Numbered from the stretch's first letter, positions 1-10,643 are shown. The stretch: 12,688 nt of DNA from Trebonia sp. (GCA_030038035.1 JASHPP010000555.1:1-12688); one strand, 5' to 3'. Numbers and translations are program-made. Notes: a model not told the origin generated them from the letters alone.

Positions 1-53
1 GGCGGCCGCGACCGCGCGTCCCGAGCACGGTGCTCCCCGGGCGGCCGGCAACG

Positions 54-103
54 TTAACGGGAAAGAAGGGGCCGTCCCTGACCGGTATTTTCCTCCCCGT
101 TAA
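54..103. repeat. Inverted repeat TTAACGGG/CCCGTTAA
   Basis: TTAACGGG at 54-61 is the exact reverse complement of CCCGTTAA at 96-103, with 34 bp between. The left arm includes the palindrome GTTAAC (53-58). The right arm ends directly against the first base of the 104-156 palindrome. Eight base pairs in a G/C-rich genome would be weak evidence alone, but these arms are A/T-containing and abut a much stronger palindrome. Confidence 0.45.
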
Positions 104-156
104 GCGTTATGCCCGAAATGCCTGAACTTGACATTCTGGCATTTCGGGCATAACGC
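104..156. repeat. 53-bp near-perfect palindrome
   Basis: The left arm 104-122 (begins GCGTTATGCCCG, ends AAATGCC) is the exact reverse complement of the right arm 138-156. After one T/T mismatch (123/137) three further pairs form (GAA 124-126 with TTC 134-136), leaving a 7-base loop CTTGACA (127-133). A 19-bp perfect stem cannot be chance. No T-run follows on either strand, so a classical intrinsic terminator is not shown. A U-less bidirectional terminator, a dispersed palindromic repeat or a protein-binding site all remain possible. Confidence 0.85.
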
Positions 157-269
157 CTCCTCCGGGCGGGGAAGCGGTCACGCAACCGGGCCTGCTACCC
201 GCCCCGGGGCCAGCCCCAGCCTGCCGGCGCAGCGCCTTAACTTCCCGGCATCAATAGGCCTGGCGGTGT

Positions 270-302
270 GGACCCCAGCGCCAAGCCGGAGGCCTGGGGT
301 CC
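270..302 (-). terminator. Hairpin downstream of glycosylase gene
   Basis: GGACCCCAG (270-278) pairs exactly with CTGGGGTCC (294-302), a 9-bp stem with a 15-base loop; a bulged extension into the loop is possible. It begins 37 bp past the stop codon of the glycosylase gene, in the usual place for a terminator of that leftward transcript. It has no T-tract, which is common in high-GC actinobacteria, so the terminator role is inferred from position and stem strength. Confidence 0.45.
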
Positions 303-339
303 CCGGCGGTGCCCCCCAGGCTGGCGGGACGACCCTGCC

Positions 340-1200
340 CTACTTGAGCAGCCGGGACAGGCGACGGTCGGCGAGCGGCTTGCCGCCTGTCTGGCAGGTT
401 GGACAGTACTGCAGCGCGGAATCGGCGAAAGAGACCTCGCGGATGGTGTCACCGCACACCGGGCACGGCTGCCCGGCCTTGCCGTGCACCCGCAGTCCGG
501 TCTTCTTCTCGCCCTTGAGGTCGGCCGCCGCCAGCCCGGCCGAGCGCTCCACCGCATCCCGCAACGTGCTTACGATCGCGGCATGCAACGTTGCCACATC
601 CTGCGGGGTGAAGCTGGACGCCAGCTTGAACGGGGACATCTTCGCGGCGTGCAGCACCTCGTCGGAGTAGGCGTTACCGATGCCAGCGATGATGTGCTGA
701 TCGCGGAGCACGCCCTTGATCTGCATGCGGCGCTCCTTGAGGAGGGTGGCTAGCGACTCCACCGTGAAGTCATCGGCCATCGGCTCAGGTCCGAGCGTCG
801 CGACGCCAGGAACCTGCTGCGGATCACGGACGAGGTAAACGGCCAGGCGCTTTTGCGTGCCGGCCTCCGTGAGGTCGAAGCCTGACCCGTCGTCTAGCGC
901 CAACCGGAACGCCAACGGGCTCTTGCCCGGGCGCACCGGCTTGTCCGGCAGGTCGTCGCGCCACCGCAGCCAGCCCGCCCGCGCCAGGTGGATGACCAAG
1001 TGCAGGTCACCGCAGGACAGGTCAAGGAACTTCCCGTGCCGCCCGACCTCGCCGATCGTCTGCCCTTGCAGCGCGGACAGCGGGGGGTCGAACGTCTTGA
1101 GCACGGCGAACGAGGCTGCCTCGGCGCGGGCTATAACATGCCCGATTGCGCGGGCGCGCAGGAAGACGGCAAGCGCCTCCACTTCCGGCAGTTCAGGCAT
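340..1200 (-). CDS. Fpg/Nei family DNA glycosylase/AP lyase
   Basis: This 286-residue protein is a base-excision-repair glycosylase that removes oxidised bases and cleaves the abasic site. It starts with MPELPEVE, giving the catalytic Pro2 (Schiff-base nucleophile) and Glu3. Lys57 in GRHGKF is the conserved DNA-binding lysine, and GIGNAYSDEVLHAA (173-186) is the helix-two-turn-helix signature with Asn176. The C-terminus holds a zinc finger of form C-X2-C-X16-C-X2-C (Cys246, 249, 266, 269). The arginine five residues before the third cysteine in E. coli Fpg and Nei, which contacts the flipped base and phosphate, is Ser261 here. The ATG start is fixed by the need for Pro2. No ribosome-binding site is visible, but TAAACT lies 7 bases upstream, suggesting a leaderless mRNA. 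The HAD gene ends 39 bp upstream on the same strand. Family assignment is secure; Fpg versus Nei substrate specificity is not. Confidence 0.93.
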   Translation of the reverse strand: MPELPEVEALAVFLRARAIGHVIARAEAASFAVLKTFDPPLSALQGQTIGEVGRHGKFLDLSCGDLHLVIHLARAGWLRWRDDLPDKPVRPGKSPLAFRLALDDGSGFDLTEAGTQKRLAVYLVRDPQQVPGVATLGPEPMADDFTVESLATLLKERRMQIKGVLRDQHIIAGIGNAYSDEVLHAAKMSPFKLASSFTPQDVATLHAAIVSTLRDAVERSAGLAAADLKGEKKTGLRVHGKAGQPCPVCGDTIREVSFADSALQYCPTCQTGGKPLADRRLSRLLK

Positions 1201-1207
1201 GGTAACG

Positions 1208-1213
1208 AGTTTA
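1208..1213 (-). promoter_or_regulatory. Candidate leaderless -10 (TAAACT)
   Basis: Read on the minus strand, TAAACT fits the actinobacterial -10 pattern TANNNT and ends 7 bases before the ATG of the glycosylase gene. That spacing would start transcription at or next to the ATG, matching the absence of a Shine-Dalgarno sequence. No -35 hexamer is evident, so this is tentative. Confidence 0.35.
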
Positions 1214-1239
1214 GGTGGCCGCGGCTACAGCGGCGCCGA

Positions 1240-1932
1240 TCACGCTCCCGCGATGACCAGGTCGGGAAGCTCCCCGAGGCTGTCAAGCACATGTGTGGCC
1301 CCCGCGCGCCGCAGGGCCGCGAGTTGGTGGGGATCGTTTGCCACCCCGACCACGATCCGTGCCCCCGCGCGCCGCCCGGACAAGACGCCGTTCTCCGTCG
1401 AGCTGACCATTGCCACCTCCCGGACGTCACCGGTCCCCAGCCGGAGCATCGCGGTGAGCACGGGGTCAGGCCACGGGAAACCGCGCGGCGTGTCGTCCGC
1501 ACAGAGGACGAGGTCCGCGAGGCCCTGCCGCCGGAGGCTGCCGAGTACTTCGCTGGACGCACCGCGCGAGAGTGCGGAAAGAAGGCAGATGTTCGCACCA
1601 GACCCGGCGATCTTGCTCAATGCCGCGATCGCGTCCGGCGGCGCTGTCACGCCGAATCTTTCGACCGCGGCGCGGAACGACCTGTCGAAGGCCAGCGACG
1701 CCGCCTGCGCCCGCGGTTCGTCGCGCTCGAAGAGCTCGCGCATCACGTCGGCGGGCGGACGTCCCCGAGACCGGTCAAACCGGACCATGGAGCGAACGTA
1801 GGCCTCTGTCCCGGTCACGATGCCCTGCGTGGCGATCGCCTCGGCGAAGGCGCGCTCCACGACAGAGTTGCCGATCACAATGCTCGCTAGGTCACAGCAG
1901 ACCAGCGACACAGCGGGAGTGTCGCCCATCAT
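1240..1932 (-). CDS. HAD-like (phosphonatase-type) protein, degenerate motifs
   Basis: From the chosen ATG the protein has 230 residues. It resembles phosphonoacetaldehyde-hydrolase-like HAD proteins: a motif-I region SLVCCDLASIV near residue 10-20 with the Asp nucleophile, an alpha-helical cap, a motif-II-like CLLSALSR, an FPWPDPVLTAMLRL segment, and the family tail SGRRAGA...AGATHVLDS.L.ELP.LV. Relatives carry D-x-AGT in motif I and GDTxxD in motif IV; here these read DLASI and SSTENG, so the metal-binding acids of motif IV are gone. Activity is therefore doubtful and a pseudoenzyme is possible. The frame is open back to 1986, but that start would overlap the DLW-39 gene by 50 bp; the ATG at 1930-1932 lies 4 bp after the DLW-39 stop, and a second ATG follows at once. 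It probably shares a transcript with DLW-39 and the glycosylase. Substrate unknown. Confidence 0.75.
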   Translation of the reverse strand: MMGDTPAVSLVCCDLASIVIGNSVVERAFAEAIATQGIVTGTEAYVRSMVRFDRSRGRPPADVMRELFERDEPRAQAASLAFDRSFRAAVERFGVTAPPDAIAALSKIAGSGANICLLSALSRGASSEVLGSLRRQGLADLVLCADDTPRGFPWPDPVLTAMLRLGTGDVREVAMVSSTENGVLSGRRAGARIVVGVANDPHQLAALRRAGATHVLDSLGELPDLVIAGA

Positions 1933-1936
1933 GGCT

Positions 1937-2062
1937 TCAGTAGTCGTCGGGTGCGGTTGCTTCGCTCCACAGGTCGAGGTCGGCACGCTGCGCCTGGACC
2001 TTCCGCCAGATGGCGAAGCCGCCGAGCACCAGCAGGGCTACAAGGATGAACAGCTTCTTCAC
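1937..2062 (-). CDS. DLW-39 family small protein
   Basis: A 41-residue gene, starting GTG: MKKLFILVALLVLGGFAIWR, then KVQAQRADLDLWSEATAPDDY and TGA. The hydrophobic stretch at 4-18 is a single membrane anchor, followed by a short basic-then-acidic tail carrying the Asp-Leu-Trp (DLW) motif that names this actinobacterial family. A ribosome-binding site GGAGG sits at 2073-2077, 10 bases before the GTG. Members of this family lie beside tRNA-Ile and the gyrase genes in other actinobacteria (from memory), which matches the location here. Molecular function is unknown. The HAD gene follows after 4 bp, so the two are probably translationally coupled. Confidence 0.88.
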   Translation of the reverse strand: MKKLFILVALLVLGGFAIWRKVQAQRADLDLWSEATAPDDY

Positions 2063-2097
2063 TGCCCCGGACCCTCCAACCTCGAATGCGAACCATG

Positions 2098-2122
2098 CGG
2101 GCACCGTGAGCCTTGGTGCCCG
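2098..2122. other. 8-bp hairpin between tRNA-Ile and DLW-39
   Basis: CGGGCACC (2098-2105) pairs perfectly with GGTGCCCG (2115-2122) around a 9-base loop. It lies 35 bp upstream of the DLW-39 start and about 60 bp past the tRNA 3' end. There is no T-tract. It could end or process the tRNA transcript, or form part of the DLW-39 leader; the sequence does not decide. Confidence 0.45.
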
Positions 2123-2181
2123 GTCGATAGCCTACCGCCCGGCCGGCGAGATCTTGGCTCTAGTCACTACAGCCGCGAGTC

Positions 2182-2258
2182 TGGTGGGGGTACGTGGACT
2201 TGAACCACGGGCCTCGTCCTTATCAGGGACGCGCTCTAACCGACTGAGCTATACCCCC
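2182..2258 (-). tRNA. tRNA-Ile (anticodon GAT)
   Basis: The minus strand from 2258 folds as a full cloverleaf: acceptor stem GGGGGTA/TACCCCC, D arm GCTC...GAGC, anticodon stem CGTCC/GGACG with loop CTGATAA, and T arm CGTGG/CCACG around TTCAAGT. The anticodon GAT (2222-2224) reads ATC and ATT as isoleucine. The discriminator is A (2185), and CCA is encoded directly after it (2182-2184). Placement just downstream of the gyrase/DUF3566 genes is typical of actinobacteria. The tRNA-Ala that often follows is not present before DLW-39. Confidence 0.97.
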
Positions 2259-2343
2259 AGGGATTGCAGCGCGGAGCGAGGGCTCCAGGCTCCCGCGACG
2301 GCGACTGCGTTACTTTACCGCATCCCGTTCACTGCTCGCATCG

Positions 2344-3909
2344 CTAGTCGGTCTCCCTGAGGGTGACCTCGATGCCGCCGATCGTGCGTGCGATCAGGTT
2401 GTAGATCACGGCGCCGATCGTGGACATCGCGGTGATCAGGACGATGTTAAACGCCCCGAGCATGCCGGTGTAACCCAGGATCCTTGACGCCGAGAACCAG
2501 GTCGAGATGTTCGTGCCCGCAGAACTCTGGCTGGAGGTGATGCTCGACACCGTGTGCTGCAGCGACGTGAAGACGCCGAGGGCGTCAAGCACCATGTACA
2601 GCAGGGCGACCGCCACGAACAAGATGATGAACGCCACAACCGATGCGACGAAGCTGAACTTCATGACCGACCAGGGCTCCACCCGCGCCAGGGTCAGGTG
2701 GGCCTGCCGCCGGGGGGAACGCCGGACAGGGGTATCCGGTTTCCCCCTCCCGCTTGCCGTGCGGTTCTGCCAGGCGCCGGCAACCGAGCTCGTATAGCCG
2801 GCCAGCCCGACGGCGGCCCCGCCGGCCGCGGACACCCCGCCGGCCGAAAACCCGGACGCACCGGGCGCCGCGGCACCGATGGCGGCGGACGCCGACCCCA
2901 CCGCCCCCGGCATCCCGCCAGGAACGGCGCCGGGCATCCCGCCAGGAGCCCCGCCAGGGGCGGGGTCGGCGAACCGCGGACCGGGCGGACCGGGTGCCGG
3001 GTAGGCCGCCCCTGAAACCGCCGCCGGCCCCGGGAAGCCCGCTGGGTTGTACAGCGGCCGGGCGGACGAGGCAGCTCCGGAGTAGGACGGCGCGGCGGAG
3101 GGGACCTGCGCCTGCCCTGGCGGCCCGGTAGACCTGGCCGACGGCATGCTGGCGGCCCTGGTCGGCGGCGCCACAGCAGGCTGCACAGGCGGCACAGCGG
3201 GCTGCACAGCGGGCGGCGGCACAGCAGGCTGGGCCGACGGCATGCTCGAAGCCCGCACCGACGGCCCGGCAGACCGCGCGGCAGAGGGCCCGGCAGACCG
3301 CGCGGCCGGAGGCTGGGCAGGCGCGGGCGTGAAGGACGGCGACGGCCTGCGATCACCGGACAGGAACACGGACCCGTCGGCGCCGTCGGCGGCGTGCACC
3401 GCCTGGTCCGTGCCGGGCGAGTCGCCCTTCGCAGGCCGGGCGAACCAGTTGCTTGCCGCCTGCCTGTAGCCGCCCCCCGGCCGTGCGCCGTCCGGCTTGG
3501 CGTCGGCTGACACCGCCGCGTCGCCGGGCCGGTCGCTGCCTTTCGGCCTGCCGATCGTGTCCGCGGGGAAGGGCACAACGGCGGGGTCCGCCGCGGCAGC
3601 GGCGCTGGCCGAAGCGGCGTCAGCCGCGGCGGCGGCGCTCTCAGCAACACCGTTGGCGCTCCCCAGGCTGGCGGAATCCGCGGTCGCGCCCGCCGGGGTT
3701 GCCGGGCGTGGCGAGCCCGGGCGGGACGGGGCAGAGCGGGACGAGCCAGCGCCCGATGATGCTGACCGTGACGATGCCGGTCGCATCGGTGATGAAGACA
3801 TGACCCCATTGTCGGGGATCGATTCAGCGGTCTCCCTGCCCGGGTCGGCATCCCGGCCTGGCGGCGCAACTGCAAGGGACGGTTCCGTAGCTCGACCCAC
3901 CTCGTCCAC
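2344..3909 (-). CDS. DUF3566 membrane protein, long disordered N-terminus
   Basis: Using the GTG at 3907-3909 the protein has 521 residues. Residues 1 to about 390 are low-complexity Pro/Ala/Ser/Gly with tandem eight-residue units (such as GGMPGAVP and ARSAGPSA). The last ~125 residues are the DUF3566 domain: a basic RRSPRRQAHLTLARVEPWSVMK lead, a membrane helix near 421-441 (VASVVAFIILFVAVALLYMV), a Ser/Thr-rich extracytoplasmic loop, and a second helix near 479-507, ending IARTIGGIEVTLRETD. So the long N-terminus is probably cytoplasmic. The start is chosen by a strong GAGGAGG site 5 bases upstream; a TTG seven codons earlier is also in frame. The domain is found downstream of gyrA in actinobacteria (Rv0007 in M. 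tuberculosis, roughly 300 residues from memory). Its function is unknown; a cell-envelope or division role is only a guess. The gene begins 162 bp after gyrA. Confidence 0.9.
   Translation of the reverse strand: MDEVGRATEPSLAVAPPGRDADPGRETAESIPDNGVMSSSPMRPASSRSASSGAGSSRSAPSRPGSPRPATPAGATADSASLGSANGVAESAAAAADAASASAAAAADPAVVPFPADTIGRPKGSDRPGDAAVSADAKPDGARPGGGYRQAASNWFARPAKGDSPGTDQAVHAADGADGSVFLSGDRRPSPSFTPAPAQPPAARSAGPSAARSAGPSVRASSMPSAQPAVPPPAVQPAVPPVQPAVAPPTRAASMPSARSTGPPGQAQVPSAAPSYSGAASSARPLYNPAGFPGPAAVSGAAYPAPGPPGPRFADPAPGGAPGGMPGAVPGGMPGAVGSASAAIGAAAPGASGFSAGGVSAAGGAAVGLAGYTSSVAGAWQNRTASGRGKPDTPVRRSPRRQAHLTLARVEPWSVMKFSFVASVVAFIILFVAVALLYMVLDALGVFTSLQHTVSSITSSQSSAGTNISTWFSASRILGYTGMLGAFNIVLITAMSTIGAVIYNLIARTIGGIEVTLRETD
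2909..2947. repeat. 24-bp-period direct repeat in DUF3566
   Basis: GGCATCCCGCCAGGA occurs at 2909-2923 and again at 2933-2947, a spacing of 24 bp. On the coding strand this gives the eight-residue units GGMPGAVP and GGMPGAVG. The phase preserves the frame, consistent with expansion by replication slippage or unequal exchange. Confidence 0.75.
3263..3306. repeat. 24-bp-period direct repeat in DUF3566
   Basis: The 20-mer GGCCCGGCAGACCGCGCGGC occurs exactly at 3263-3282 and 3287-3306, again 24 bp apart. It encodes ARSAGPSA-ARSAGPSV in the disordered region. The same period as the 2909-2947 repeat, with unrelated sequence, suggests repeated gain of eight-codon units. Confidence 0.8.
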
Positions 3910-3914
3910 GCCGT

Positions 3915-3921
3915 CCTCCTC
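3915..3921 (-). promoter_or_regulatory. Ribosome binding site of DUF3566 gene
   Basis: GAGGAGG on the minus strand lies 5 bases before the GTG at 3907-3909. It falls inside the reading frame if the upstream TTG (3928-3930) is used instead, so it favours the shorter protein. Confidence 0.7.
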
Positions 3922-4071
3922 GGTTCCCAATCGTGTCCCTTTGTATGTCAGCCGAGACTATCCGACTGAGCGCGGTTTGCCTGTCGCCAGACCTGGAACC
4001 ACCGACTGCAGGGCGGGCCCGCCCCTCCGGGTAAGCCCAATGCCCGCTACATCTCAGACGCCAATGTCCCC

Positions 4072-6711
<2,640 letters not shown>

Positions 6712-6771
6712 TTTGCTATCCCTCGGTAATCGGCGCGCCGAACGCGGTGCCGGCTGGCCGGCACCGCTTCG

Positions 6772-8811
<2,040 letters not shown>

Positions 8812-8835
8812 TCAGCCAAGCCCGAACCGCGCTGC

Positions 8836-8887
8836 GGTCATACGGCCGCCTAGGGCCGCGACCACCGGCAGTCCTGCCCGCATGACC
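8836..8887. other. Nested inverted repeats upstream of gyrB
   Basis: In the 141-bp gap between dciA and gyrB, GGTCATACGG (8836-8845) faces CCGCATGACC (8878-8887), a 10-bp stem with one mismatch. Inside lie two smaller stems, CGGCC/GGCCG (8843-8847 with 8854-8858, competing with the outer stem) and GGCAG/CTGCC (8867-8871 with 8874-8878). This could be a dciA terminator or a structured gyrB leader. No clear promoter hexamers were found. Confidence 0.4.
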
Positions 8888-8907
8888 ACCTTCCATTTTA
8901 GCTGTGG

Positions 8908-9423
8908 TTACGGACTCTCGGGGCCCGTTAGCCCCTGGGTTGTCCGCCTCCCGTCGATCCCCCTGACCCGGACCCGGCGGACTGTTCCCGCGCCAAGCTC
9001 CTCGGCGAGCCGCCGAAGCAGCTGCGGTGCCAGCAGCCGCACCTGGGTCGCCCACGCGGCAGAGTCGGCGCTGACCACCAGCTCCCCGTCGGCAAAGGAC
9101 TCTGGCCTGGTATGCGCCGCAAGCTGCGGGCCGACGATCTCCGCCCAGCCGCCGAACACCCCGCCCACCGCAGCCCGCTGCCGCCACCCCCGTGCGGACA
9201 GCAGCCCGCCCAGGGCGGTGCCGAGCGGCTGCGGATCCTCCCGCCTGGGCCGTTCGGCATCTCCCCTGGGGGACGACCCCCCGGGGACCCCCCGCTCGGG
9301 GGAACCACCCGTCCCCCCGAACCCCGCTGGCCCCTGGGGCCGCTCACCCCTTGCCCACGCGTCCGCCCGCGCCAGCGCCAGCGCCTCGGCGGCCAGCCGG
9401 ACCCGGTCCGGGTCAGGACGCAT
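8908..9423 (-). CDS. dciA: DUF721/DciA family protein
   Basis: A 171-residue protein with the DUF721 (DciA) domain in its second half: [13 protein letters not shown] near 68-80, [20 protein letters not shown] (89-108), [18 protein letters not shown] (111-128) and a final [22 protein letters not shown]. DciA family proteins interact with the replicative helicase DnaB and support its loading in bacteria lacking DnaC; the actinobacterial member (Rv0004 in M. tuberculosis) sits between recF and gyrB as here. Residues about 25-65 form a Gly/Pro-rich linker encoded by very long G-runs. The ATG at 9421-9423 overlaps the end of recF by 11 bp (ATGCGTCCTGA), which points to translational coupling; no separate ribosome site is seen. 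The family is clear; the helicase role is by homology. Confidence 0.9.
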   Translation of the reverse strand: MRPDPDRVRLAAEALALARADAWARGERPQGPAGFGGTGGSPERGVPGGSSPRGDAERPRREDPQPLGTALGGLLSARGWRQRAAVGGVFGGWAEIVGPQLAAHTRPESFADGELVVSADSAAWATQVRLLAPQLLRRLAEELGAGTVRRVRVRGIDGRRTTQGLTGPESP

Positions 9424-10603
9424 CGCCGTACGGGGCGAGCGCACCGCCCGACACGCTGAACCGAGCGCCGCCGAGCAGCGGCGGCACGTCGGCGGGAACC
9501 GCCGCGGTGACAAGCACCTGCTCCGCCCCCCGCACCAGGGCGGCCAGCCGGTCCCTGCGGCCCGCGTCAAGCTCGGTGAACACGTCGTCGAGCAGCAGCA
9601 CAGGGTCCTCCCGCCCGGGCCCGCCCCGCAGCAGGTCGAAGCTGGCCAGCCGCAGCGCCAGCGCCAGCGACCAGGACTCGCCGTGGCTGGCGTAGCCGCG
9701 CGCGGGCAGCCCGCGCACGGCCAGGTCCAGTTCGTCGCGGTGCGGTCCGGCCAGGCACACGCCCCGGTCAAGCTCGCTCTCCCGCACCTCGGCAAGGGCC
9801 GCGCGCAGCTCCCCGGCCGCCGCGCTCACCCGCCGTGCGTGGCCGGTGTCCTCATCCTCTCCCGAACGATCCCGGCTTTCTCCACCGAACGAGCGCCGGT
9901 ACTCGATCGTGGCAGGCCCGCGCTCGGCTGCTACCGCGGTGTACGCGCGCTCCACGTGCGGACGGAGCGCGGCCACGAGGTGCTCCCTGGCGACGAGCAG
10001 CTCCGCACCGGCCCGTGCCAGGTGCGCGTCCCACACGTCCAGCGTATTCATCACAGTCTCACGGGTGACTGTCTTCCCGCTCCGGCCGGCCTTCGGGCCC
10101 GCGGACTTGAGCAGCGCGGTGCGCTGCCGCAGCACCCGATCGTAGTCGGCGCGGACCCCGGCGTACCGCGGGGCCATCGCCACGAGCAGGTCGTCGAGAA
10201 ACCGCCGCCGGTCGCCAGGATCTCCCTTGACCAGGGCCAGGTCCTCGGGCGCGAACAGCACCGCGCGCAGCACCCCGAGCACCTCGCGCGGCCTGGCAAG
10301 CGGCACGCGGTTGAGCCGGACCCGGTTCGCGCGGCCCGGGTTCAGCTCTATCTCCACGAGCGCGTCGCGGGCCCCGCCGCGGATGTTCGCGCGGATGATC
10401 GCCCGCTCCGCACCGGTCCTGACCAGCGGGGCGTCATGCGCCACGCGATGGCTGGCCAGCGTCGCGATGTAGTCGACGGCCTCCACCAGGTTGGTCTTGC
10501 CCTCGCCGTTCGGGCCGCTGAAGATCGTCACGCCCGGCTGCAGCGCCACGTCCACGCTGGGGTACGAGCGGAAGTCCTCCAGGGCCAGCCGGGTGAGATG
10601 CAC
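9413..10603 (-). CDS. recF: DNA replication and repair protein RecF
   Basis: RecF is an SMC-like ABC ATPase that helps RecOR load RecA at single-stranded gaps. The 396-residue protein shows Walker A GPNGEGKT (30-37), the conserved LAGPHRDEL (284-292), the ABC signature [17 protein letters not shown] (304-320) and Walker B with D-loop [12 protein letters not shown] (335-346). The length is normal for the family. A segment near 240-258 ([17 protein letters not shown]) is polar and probably a flexible insert. The start is GTG with no strong ribosome site (only GAAG close to it), so coupling to dnaN, which ends 40 bp upstream, is possible. It overlaps dciA by 11 bp. The gnd gene found between dnaN and recF in Streptomyces is absent. 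Confidence 0.97.
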   Translation of the reverse strand: MHLTRLALEDFRSYPSVDVALQPGVTIFSGPNGEGKTNLVEAVDYIATLASHRVAHDAPLVRTGAERAIIRANIRGGARDALVEIELNPGRANRVRLNRVPLARPREVLGVLRAVLFAPEDLALVKGDPGDRRRFLDDLLVAMAPRYAGVRADYDRVLRQRTALLKSAGPKAGRSGKTVTRETVMNTLDVWDAHLARAGAELLVAREHLVAALRPHVERAYTAVAAERGPATIEYRRSFGGESRDRSGEDEDTGHARRVSAAAGELRAALAEVRESELDRGVCLAGPHRDELDLAVRGLPARGYASHGESWSLALALRLASFDLLRGGPGREDPVLLLDDVFTELDAGRRDRLAALVRGAEQVLVTAAVPADVPPLLGGARFSVSGGALAPYGDAS

Positions 10604-10643
10604 GTCTTCGAGCGTACTGGCTCCGCCGTCCGCTGGCCCGCTC

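Larger units (their letters stand above)
1..339. other. Gene-free left flank with hairpins
   Basis: No convincing gene lies between the left edge and the stop codon of the DNA glycosylase gene. Short open stretches run in from the left edge on the plus strand (one closes with TAA at 101-103), but they are under 35 codons and lack the strong third-position G/C bias of the real genes. The stretch holds a small 13-bp palindrome (GAGCAC-G-GTGCTC, 24-36), an inverted repeat TTAACGGG/CCCGTTAA (54-103), a 53-bp near-perfect palindrome (104-156) and a 9-bp-stem hairpin (270-302). It is probably a transcription-end region downstream of the leftward gene cluster. Confidence 0.6.

Noticed and set aside
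1..103. Possible C-terminal end of a rightward gene running in from the left edge and closing with TAA at 101-103
   Set aside because: Only 33 codons, with more A/T at third positions than the real genes, and other plus-strand frames are open for similar lengths; no recognisable domain.
104..156. Integron attC-like site
   Set aside because: The arms lack the RYYYAAC and GTTRRRY end boxes in the right order, pairing is almost perfect rather than bulged, and no integrase or cassette is present.
2312..2317. TAAAGT as a -10 for tRNA-Ile
   Set aside because: It fits TANNNT but no -35 is found at the right distance; the tRNA could as well be cotranscribed with the DUF3566 gene.
3100..3260. CRISPR-like short repeats
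   Set aside because: The repeated GCACAGC/GCAGG words are in-frame Pro/Ala/Val/Gln coding repeats of the DUF3566 protein with irregular spacing and no unique spacers.
4011..4024. 14-bp palindrome GGGCGGGCCCGCCC after gyrA
   Set aside because: It is made only of G/C runs, has no loop for a hairpin, and such palindromes are expected often in this composition.
9424..9795. Upstream extension of the dciA frame into recF
   Set aside because: The extension reads as Cys/Trp/Arg-rich shadow of recF; DUF721 similarity begins only after the ATG at 9421-9423.
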